Origin: RGIG7213 sp045545665
Lineage (GTDB): Bacteria; Bacillota; Clostridia; Oscillospirales; CAG-272
Length of the DNA stretch: 37,064 nucleotides
Assembly (NCBI GenBank): GCA_045545665.1
Contig: JAZQBL010000014.1
Span: 1-37,064, forward strand
Reading direction: 5' to 3'
This document shows positions 32,287 to 37,064 of this stretch, piece by piece. The notes under the pieces are model-generated. The model searched no databases. It was not told the DNA's origin and saw only the letters and a program-made list of their open reading frames with translations. Every line of letters starts with the position of its first letter. The first letter of the stretch is position 1. A program made the position numbers and the translations under genes.

Positions 32287-33558
32287 ATGGCAGAAGAAAA
32301 TATATTCAAAAAAACGGAAAATCCGAAGGCGGTGCTTGTTTCCGTCCTTTTAAAGGGCGATGACGAAGCGGAAAACGAAGCAAGTCTTTGTGAGCTTGAA
32401 CAGCTTCTGAAGACGGCAGGCGGCGAGGTTTTCGGAGTAATGACACAATCGAGAGAAGCTCCCGACGTCCGCACGTGTATCGGCGAAGGAAAGGTCGAGG
32501 AGCTTAAAGAAATATGCGAAAACAACGAAATAGCGCTCGTTGTTTTTGACCGTGAGCTTTCGCCATCGCAGATAAGAAACCTCGAAAACGAGCTTGACGG
32601 AGTACGTGTTATCGACCGTACGATGCTGATCCTCGATATATTTGCTCTTCATGCAGTAAGCGGAGAGGGTAAATTACAGGTAGAGCTTGCACAGCTCAAA
32701 TATACGATCCCGCGCCTTTCGGGAAAAGGAACGGAGCTTTCACGTCTCGGAGGCGGTATCGGAACGAGAGGCCCGGGTGAATCAAAGCTTGAATCCGACA
32801 AACGTCACTTGAAACACAGAATAGCCGCACTTGAACAGCAGGCAGAGGAGCTTAAGAAGAACAGAACGACGATGCGCCGTCAGCGTGACCGTTCGGGTAT
32901 CTTTAAATTCGCCATAGCGGGCTACACGAATGCCGGAAAATCGACGCTTCTTAATTTGCTTACGGACGCAGGCATACTTGCCGAAAACAAGCTTTTCGCA
33001 ACTCTTGACCCGACCACGAGAAAATACACTCTTCCTTCGGGGGATGAGATACTTCTTACCGACACGGTCGGTTTTATAAGAAATCTGCCGACACACCTTG
33101 TAAAGGCGTTCCGATCAACGCTTGACGAGGTTGCATTTTGCGACGGTATACTTCTTATAGTCGACGCATCAGACCCCGAATATAAAAATCAGCTTTCCGT
33201 AACGCAGGAGCTTTTGGGAGATCTCGATGCGGGCGGCAAGCCGATAATTTACGTTTTCAATAAGATGGACAAAGCGTGTGAATCGTTCAGGCCCTGCTCA
33301 CCGCACGACGGCGTATACGTCGAAATAAGCGCAAAGACAAACCAAGGTATAGATGAGCTTACGGAAGCTATCGAAAAAGCCGTAAACGAGGGCAAAACGA
33401 AGGAAGTTTTCGTAATTCCGCCGTCAAGAGGCGATATCATCAGTTATCTTTACGCAAACGCAAACGTGCTTGACTGCGAATACACGGACACTTCAACCGT
33501 GATAACGGCAATTACCGACAAAAAAACGAAGGGCTTTGTAAATAAGTCGTTGAAATGA
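32287..33558 (+). CDS. hflX: Ribosome-associated GTPase HflX
   Basis: HflX binds ribosomes and splits stalled or heat-damaged 70S particles. The 423-residue protein has the glycine-rich N-terminal domain (VIDRTMLILDIFALHA, ELSRLGGGIGTRGPGESKLE), a helical linker, and a GTPase domain with G1 (AGYTNAGKSTLLNLL), G3 (DTVGFI) and G4 (NKMD). I take the ATG at 32287 because the frame upstream overlaps the rpmE terminator; its ribosome-binding site is weak. It is followed one base later by yigZ. Confidence 0.93.
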   Translation: MAEENIFKKTENPKAVLVSVLLKGDDEAENEASLCELEQLLKTAGGEVFGVMTQSREAPDVRTCIGEGKVEELKEICENNEIALVVFDRELSPSQIRNLENELDGVRVIDRTMLILDIFALHAVSGEGKLQVELAQLKYTIPRLSGKGTELSRLGGGIGTRGPGESKLESDKRHLKHRIAALEQQAEELKKNRTTMRRQRDRSGIFKFAIAGYTNAGKSTLLNLLTDAGILAENKLFATLDPTTRKYTLPSGDEILLTDTVGFIRNLPTHLVKAFRSTLDEVAFCDGILLIVDASDPEYKNQLSVTQELLGDLDAGGKPIIYVFNKMDKACESFRPCSPHDGVYVEISAKTNQGIDELTEAIEKAVNEGKTKEVFVIPPSRGDIISYLYANANVLDCEYTDTSTVITAITDKKTKGFVNKSLK

Positions 33559-33559
33559 T

Positions 33560-34183
33560 ATGAAAGACGGATACACAACATTAAAGGACTACGGCGTTTC
33601 ATCATTTACCGAAAAAAAATCGGAGTTTATCGGCTCTGCCATGCCTGTTTCCACAGAAGAAGAGGCGCTGGAATTTATAGCCGAGGTAAAAAAAGAGCAC
33701 TCCTCGGCACGTCATAACGTGTACGCGTACGTCGTAAGGGAAAATAACACGATCCGCTTCACGGAGGACGGCGAGCCGAAGGGCACGGCGGGAACGATGG
33801 TGCTTGAGGTGCTGAAAAAAAGCGATATAACGGATGCAGTCATCGTCGTAACACGTTATTTCGGCGGCATCCTTCTCGGCACGGGCGGACTTGCAAGGGC
33901 GTATACGAAAGCGGCAACGGATGCTGTAAATGCGGCAGGTATTGCCGTTATGCGTAAGCTTACGGAATTTGATATAACGTGTTCTTTCCGTGACCACGAC
34001 AAAATAAAGCATATGCTCGGCAATTATGAATGTAAGATCCTGTCGTCGGATTTCGGATCAAACGTAACGCTTCATATGCTGTCGGAGAATGACACGTATA
34101 ATAAGATCGCCGCCGCCGTCAAGGAGCTTACAAGCGACAGGGCAACGGTTGATGAAAAAGGCTTCCGCTTCGGAAGCATATAA
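33560..34183 (+). CDS. YigZ/IMPACT family protein
   Basis: The 207-residue protein has the two-domain build of the YigZ (UPF0029) family: an N-terminal IMPACT domain with KKSEFIGSAMPV, SSARHNVYAYVV, FTEDGEPKGTAGTMVLEVL and VTRYFGGILLGTGGLARAYTKA, and a C-terminal DUF1949 domain with an EF-G domain IV-like fold. Eukaryotic IMPACT regulates translation through Gcn1; the bacterial role is unknown. It begins one base after hflX. The last codons include a perfect GCTTCCG-CTT-CGGAAGC palindrome, directly before the hairpin block. Confidence 0.92.
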   Translation: MKDGYTTLKDYGVSSFTEKKSEFIGSAMPVSTEEEALEFIAEVKKEHSSARHNVYAYVVRENNTIRFTEDGEPKGTAGTMVLEVLKKSDITDAVIVVTRYFGGILLGTGGLARAYTKAATDAVNAAGIAVMRKLTEFDITCSFRDHDKIKHMLGNYECKILSSDFGSNVTLHMLSENDTYNKIAAAVKELTSDRATVDEKGFRFGSI

Positions 34184-34384
34184 AAATAACCCGTGTGCAG
34201 TTTTATTCGCCTTGCGGCGAGTGATATTGCTGCGCAGTGATATTTGGACTAAAGTCCGAGTGATATTGCCTCCGGCAGTTAATGGCGAATAAAATATAAC
34301 TGAAATCGTAAGATTTCAATATCACTTTCCGAAAGGGAAATATCACTCTGTGCGAAAAGCACAGAATATCACTATACAAAAAAT

Positions 34385-34428
34385 ACTACCCGAAAAAGAG
34401 TTTATCTCTCTTCTTCGGGTAGTTTTTT
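34385..34428 (+). terminator. Intrinsic terminator downstream of yigZ and the hairpin block
   Basis: ACTACCCGAA and TTCGGGTAGT (34385-34394 and 34414-34423) pair, with an inner AAGAG/CTCTT, followed by six T residues. Plus-strand transcripts from yigZ would therefore include the hairpin block. Confidence 0.9.
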
Positions 34429-34448
34429 GTCTTATACTGTCACAAGCA

Positions 34449-34470
34449 GAAAATTTGTGTACAAATTTTC
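34449..34470. repeat. Perfect palindrome near the exported paralogue
   Basis: GAAAATTTGT and ACAAATTTTC are separated by GT. It lies between the terminator at 34385 and the stop of paralogue 2, inside the 14-bp inverted repeats. It may be the minus-strand terminator stem of paralogue 2, though it lacks a good T run. Confidence 0.6.
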
Positions 34471-34543
34471 GTTTATATTAAAGATAACTGTCATTAACCC
34501 CTGCTCATTTCACACGGGTTATTTAAGTTTTATGAAAAATCAA

Positions 34544-35227
34544 TTATTTCTTCTTCTTCATAACAACTACAGCAGCAACTGCAGCAACAACTACAACTGC
34601 AACGACAACAACGGGAAAGATGGGGAAACCGCCGTCTTCGTCTTTTTCGCCGTTTGCAGAAGAATCAGCATTTGTTACAGCGCCTGTAGCAGCATCTGTT
34701 GCAGCATCTGTAACTGCGTCTGTAGCAGCATCTGTAACAGCTTCAGTAGCTGCATCTGTTACAGCTTCTGTTGCAGCGTCAGCACTCTTTTCAACAAGAG
34801 TGATCTTGTCAACAGCGATCATATGGCCGGGTTCATCCTTTATAAGCAATACTTCGCCGTTGTAATCTGTGTCGATTGCAATTTCAATAGTTCTCTGGCC
34901 GTCTGCCCAGAAACCGCCGATCTGAGCGAGCTGTGCTTCGCCGATCGTAGCACCGTTGCTCTTGCAAACGTAAAGCATATGAGAATCAATGGGAGCATCG
35001 GGGTCGGAACCGTAGGAAACTACGACCTTGGAAACCTTTGAAAGGTCGAAAGAACCAATGCTTATACCGTCACTGCTGTCAACCTTAATTATCTTTGTCG
35101 AATAGTGTGCATCGGTCCAATCAATTGCATTCGGAAGTGCGGCAACGTCAACAGAAATATCTGCTGCGAATACGCCGAGTGAAAGAACCATCATAAGTGT
35201 GATGGCTACTGCGAAAAACTTTTTCAT
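34544..35227 (-). CDS. Secreted surface protein, paralogue 2, with a plain membrane anchor
   Basis: The 227-residue protein has the same signal peptide type (MKKFFAVAITLMMVLSLGVFA) and a domain clearly homologous to that of the gene at 26366: STKIIKVDSSDGISIGSFDLSK, a DAPIDSHMLYVCK strand, GEAQLAQIGGFWADGQR and IAVDKITLVE. A linker of about 45 residues follows, built from an Ala-Thr-Asp/Glu-Ala-Val repeat. The C-terminus is different: instead of NPATSD it has a Pro-flanked, Val-rich helix and a KKKK tail, so it is more likely held by the membrane than by sortase. The ribosome-binding site is AGGAGG. Confidence 0.82.
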   Translation of the reverse strand: MKKFFAVAITLMMVLSLGVFAADISVDVAALPNAIDWTDAHYSTKIIKVDSSDGISIGSFDLSKVSKVVVSYGSDPDAPIDSHMLYVCKSNGATIGEAQLAQIGGFWADGQRTIEIAIDTDYNGEVLLIKDEPGHMIAVDKITLVEKSADAATEAVTDAATEAVTDAATDAVTDAATDAATGAVTNADSSANGEKDEDGGFPIFPVVVVAVVVVAAVAAVVVMKKKK

Positions 35228-35259
35228 GTTTTTCCTCCTATAAAATTTAGTGTTGTCGC

Positions 35260-35288
35260 ATTATACCATATAAAAAAAACGTTGTCAA
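35260..35288 (-). promoter_or_regulatory. Sigma-A promoter of exported paralogue 2
   Basis: On the minus strand a perfect TTGACA (35283-35288) and a perfect TATAAT (35260-35265) are 17 bp apart. This is the strongest class of sigma-A promoter and predicts high expression. Confidence 0.92.
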
Positions 35289-35389
35289 TACTTATTTTTT
35301 CAATTCGCGGCGAGCGTTGTGTACTTTTTGTATATAATTTTTGTATATAATTAAGAAAAAATAATTGAAACAGATCTCTTTTACAGCAT

Positions 35390-35421
35390 AAAACGCCTTT
35401 GGCGAAAGCCAAAGGCGTTTT
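35390..35421 (-). terminator. Intrinsic terminator of exported paralogue 3
   Basis: AAAACGCCTTTGGC and its exact complement pair as a 14-bp stem with a four-base loop (GAAA on the plus strand, TTTC on the minus strand). It begins 24 bp beyond the stop at 35446. The T run on the minus strand is the TTTT of the stem end. Confidence 0.82.
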
Positions 35422-35445
35422 AAGAATAATCAGCTTAATTAAGAA

Positions 35446-36057
35446 TTAAACTCTTACTTTCTTGCAAACAACAGCACCGGCAAAGCTGATAACAACTGCT
35501 GCGATTACAACAAAAGCTACATCGGATGTTGCAGGGTTATCGGGTGTTGTGTCGGGTGTTGTGTCACCTGCGGGAGCATCGCCTTCAGCGCCTGCTTCAA
35601 CAAATGTGATAGCACTAACGGACATACCGGGTGTACCTGAACCGTAAGCGATCTTTACAACGCCGCTGTAATCAACGCCGCTGAGGTCGATTTCAGTAGT
35701 TCTCTTTGCCAAGCCCCAGTGACCTGTACCGTTAGAAGGTGTGAAAGAAGCGAGAACGTTGTTGTCAGCGTCTGTAAAGTTTACCTTATCAGCGCTTGTG
35801 TACGTAGCATCAGCACCTGTGCCGTATTCAACGATAACCTTTGAATACTTGGAAAGGTCGATCTCACCAAGGGGTGTGATGTGGTGGGCGGACATAATCT
35901 GGATCGTGTTTCCGTCAAAGTTCGCACCGGTGTGAACGCCTACCCAGGGTGTTGCCTCAGTAGCGAGAGAATCGATGTCGATCTCGAGGTTTGCAGCGAA
36001 TGCGCTGAGTGAAAGTACCATCATAAGGGAGATGGCGACCGCAAGAAACTTTTTCAT
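35446..36057 (-). CDS. Secreted surface protein, paralogue 3, with NPATSD C-terminal anchor
   Basis: The 203-residue protein shares the layout of the other two: signal peptide (MKKFLAVAISLMMVLSLSAFA), a domain of about 130 residues with GEIDLSKYSKVIVEYG and a YSGVVKIAYG strand, a Pro/Asp/Thr-rich linker, and an NPATSD motif followed by a hydrophobic helix and CKKVRV. Its domain is more diverged, but the IGxxDLSKxxKVxVxYG core is kept. The C-terminal 30 residues nearly match those of paralogue 1. It lies upstream of paralogue 2 on the same strand but has its own promoter and terminator. Confidence 0.82.
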   Translation of the reverse strand: MKKFLAVAISLMMVLSLSAFAANLEIDIDSLATEATPWVGVHTGANFDGNTIQIMSAHHITPLGEIDLSKYSKVIVEYGTGADATYTSADKVNFTDADNNVLASFTPSNGTGHWGLAKRTTEIDLSGVDYSGVVKIAYGSGTPGMSVSAITFVEAGAEGDAPAGDTTPDTTPDNPATSDVAFVVIAAVVISFAGAVVCKKVRV

Positions 36058-36088
36058 ATCTGTTTCCTCCTGTTTTTTTGGTAAGATA

Positions 36089-36117
36089 ATTTTAACTCAA
36101 AAACGAGCAACAGTCAA
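36089..36117 (-). promoter_or_regulatory. Sigma-A promoter of exported paralogue 3
   Basis: On the minus strand TTGACT (36112-36117) and TAAAAT (36089-36094) are 17 bp apart. The leader is short and ends in AGGAGG. Confidence 0.85.
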
Positions 36118-36210
36118 CTGCATATTTGAAACTTATACAAAAAATATACAAAACATTGTCAAAATCAAATAAACAGAAGCCAAGAGTGCATTTATTGCAA
36201 TATTTTAGTC

Positions 36211-36756
36211 TTATATATCGAGCTGTTTTGCGAGAAAATGAGCCGCTGACATGGCTATTTTCAGCTCCGTATCCGTGCACGCACGGGAATTATCTCCGTC
36301 GCAGGAAACGACGCACACACAGCCCGAAAGATCGCCCGAGGAAATGATGGGGCAACAGCAAACTATATGATATCTGCTGTCGGGTATCGGATACAGCTTT
36401 GCGCTTTCTCCGTTAAAGGAAAAAGTCATGCGTTTGTTCATCAGCTCCTCAAGCTCGTGCGATATTTTTTTGTCCGAAAACTCCTTTTTGGGTATTCCCG
36501 AAGATGCGACAACGCAGTCACGGTCGCAAACGACGATGCAAAGCCCTGTCGTTTTGTTGACGGATTCGGTGTAATCCGATGCAAAATTGCCGAGCTGTGA
36601 TATGGGTGAATATTTTTTGAATATCACCTCTCCGTCCTTTTCGGTGAATATTTCAAGAGGATCGCCTTCGTGTATCCTCATCGTACGTCTGATCTCCTTC
36701 GGTATAACGACTCGTCCGAGATCATCTATTCTTCTCACAATACCTGTTGCTTTCAT
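36211..36756 (-). CDS. spoVT: Stage V sporulation protein T
   Basis: SpoVT is an AbrB-like regulator of genes read by sigma-G in the forespore. The 181-residue protein has the SpoVT/AbrB swapped-hairpin DNA-binding domain at the N-terminus (MKATGIVRRIDDLGRVVIPKEIRR) and a GAF-like domain from about residue 55 to 180, in the length and order of B. subtilis SpoVT rather than AbrB. This supports a spore-forming ancestry. The ATG at 36754-36756 is preceded by AAGGAG 13 bases upstream, a long spacing, and that site lies in the 3' arm of a strong hairpin. Confidence 0.92.
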   Translation of the reverse strand: MKATGIVRRIDDLGRVVIPKEIRRTMRIHEGDPLEIFTEKDGEVIFKKYSPISQLGNFASDYTESVNKTTGLCIVVCDRDCVVASSGIPKKEFSDKKISHELEELMNKRMTFSFNGESAKLYPIPDSRYHIVCCCPIISSGDLSGCVCVVSCDGDNSRACTDTELKIAMSAAHFLAKQLDI

Positions 36757-36766
36757 AATATATACA

Positions 36767-36821
36767 AAATCTCCTTGCTTTACAAATTTGTACTGTTAGT
36801 ATCTGTAAAACAAGGAGATTT
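36767..36821 (-). promoter_or_regulatory. 18-bp hairpin sequestering the spoVT ribosome-binding site
   Basis: On the minus strand AAATCTCCTTGTTTTACA (36821-36804) pairs with TGTAAAGCAAGGAGATTT (36784-36767) with one T-G pair and a 19-nt loop. The spoVT AAGGAG lies in the 3' arm. The stem is followed by TTGT after its terminal TTT, so it may also terminate the upstream acyltransferase transcript. Confidence 0.8.
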
Positions 36822-36826
36822 ATACT

Positions 36827-37064
36827 TTATTTGAAAACAACTTTTTCTTTTAAGCGATTTATAGTTATATTAAAATAATTAGTTGCAATACGTGAAACAA
36901 ATTCGAGTAGTATTGCAGAAACTAATATGGCTATGATTGTTAAAAACCAATTTAAAATCTTATGGGGGGTAACGGTTAAAAGAGTAAACGGACTAAGTAT
37001 AAATAATTGATGAACCAGATATACATAAAAAGAATATTTGACTGATAACTCAAAAATCTTTTTT
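36827..37064 (-). CDS. Acyltransferase 3 family membrane protein, 5' end outside window
   Basis: A minus-strand frame is open from the window edge to the TAA at 36827-36829 and encodes 78 residues. It contains YSFYVYLVHQLFI, which fits the last membrane segments of acyltransferase-3 (OafA/WecH-type) enzymes, and a long hydrophobic helix (about NWFLTIIAILVSAILLEFV) before a basic tail ending in KEKVVFK. These enzymes O-acetylate surface sugars or polymers. The catalytic N-terminal half is not in the window, so activity cannot be judged. It lies 5 bp before the spoVT hairpin on the same strand. Confidence 0.72.
   Translation of the reverse strand, partial: KKIFELSVKYSFYVYLVHQLFILSPFTLLTVTPHKILNWFLTIIAILVSAILLEFVSRIATNYFNITINRLKEKVVFK

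Larger units (their letters stand above)
34184..34524. repeat. Noncoding hairpin block with nine-base linkers, flanked by 14-bp inverted repeats
   Basis: The block is bounded by AAATAACCCGTGTG (34184-34197) and its exact complement CACACGGGTTATTT (34511-34524). Inside, AGTGATATT occurs at 34220, 34236 and 34259, and its reverse complement AATATCACT at 34318, 34339 and 34365. Short hairpins sit between them: TTCGCC/GGCGA, CTG-CG-CAG, GGACT/AGTCC, TGCC/GGCA, GAAATC/GATTTC, TTTCC/GGAAA and CTGTGC/GCACAG. A second inverted pair, CAGTTTTATTCGCC (34198-34211) and GGCGAATAAAA (34284-34294), lies within. No reading frame of note is present. Confidence 0.82.

Noticed and set aside
34220..34373. CRISPR-like array (repeated 9-mers with variable inserts)
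   Set aside because: Repeats are only 9 nt, inserts are 7-15 nt self-complementary hairpins, orientation flips in the middle, and no cas genes are near.
1..37064. tRNA or rRNA genes
   Set aside because: None could be recognised by eye; a tRNAscan-type search would settle it.

Overview
The window reads as chromosome of a Gram-positive, probably spore-forming anaerobe of the class Clostridia (Bacillota), most like a gut Oscillospirales-type lineage. This is inferred from a SpoVT gene, a leucine T-box leader, a CIRCE operator, an RbgA/LepB/RnhB/YraN cluster, Clostridia-like LeuC/LeuD, sigma-A promoters with 17-bp spacers, and moderate GC. No rRNA, tRNA, CRISPR array or intact insertion sequence was found.

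Layout. 1-1328: accessory edge with a 5'-cut LuxR-type HTH gene overlapping a small XRE regulator, a terminator, and the 5'-truncated remnant of a transglutaminase-like gene. 1329-5772: a sodium:amino-acid symporter convergent with a minus-strand pnp-vanY-like pair. 5773-14287: rpsO (divergent from pnp), then a dusB-yfhO-SGNH-ilvE-rluA-DUF3810-like run closed by a terminator shared with serC-serA. 14314-16671: serC-serA on the minus strand. 16956-20542: a 132-nt dispersed repeat, hsp20 with a CIRCE operator upstream, and a divergent SPFH plus zinc-ribbon membrane-protein pair. 20574-25944: a minus-strand run apgM-lepB-rbgA-rnhB-yraN-unknown exported protein. 26145-26935: the second copy of the 132-nt repeat and a small exported protein. 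27083-31858: promoter, leucine T-box and leuA-leuC-leuD-leuB. 31925-34183: rpmE, hflX, yigZ. 34184-34524: a noncoding block of hairpins joined by a 9-mer and its reverse complement. 34544-36057: two more paralogues of the exported protein. 36211-37064: spoVT behind a long hairpin, and the 3' end of an acyltransferase-3 gene.

How it fits together. Most genes are core metabolism and translation: leucine synthesis (LeuABCD, IlvE), serine synthesis (SerC, SerA), ribosome parts and assembly (S15, L31, RbgA, HflX), RNA processing (PNPase, RNase HII, DusB, a pseudouridine synthase) and envelope work (LepB, VanY-like, YfhO). The less ordinary material is the hairpin block, the ungapped 132-nt repeat pair, the three secreted paralogues with two kinds of C-terminal anchor, and the ribosome-binding site of spoVT buried in an 18-bp stem. 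None of these was tested with a database search here.
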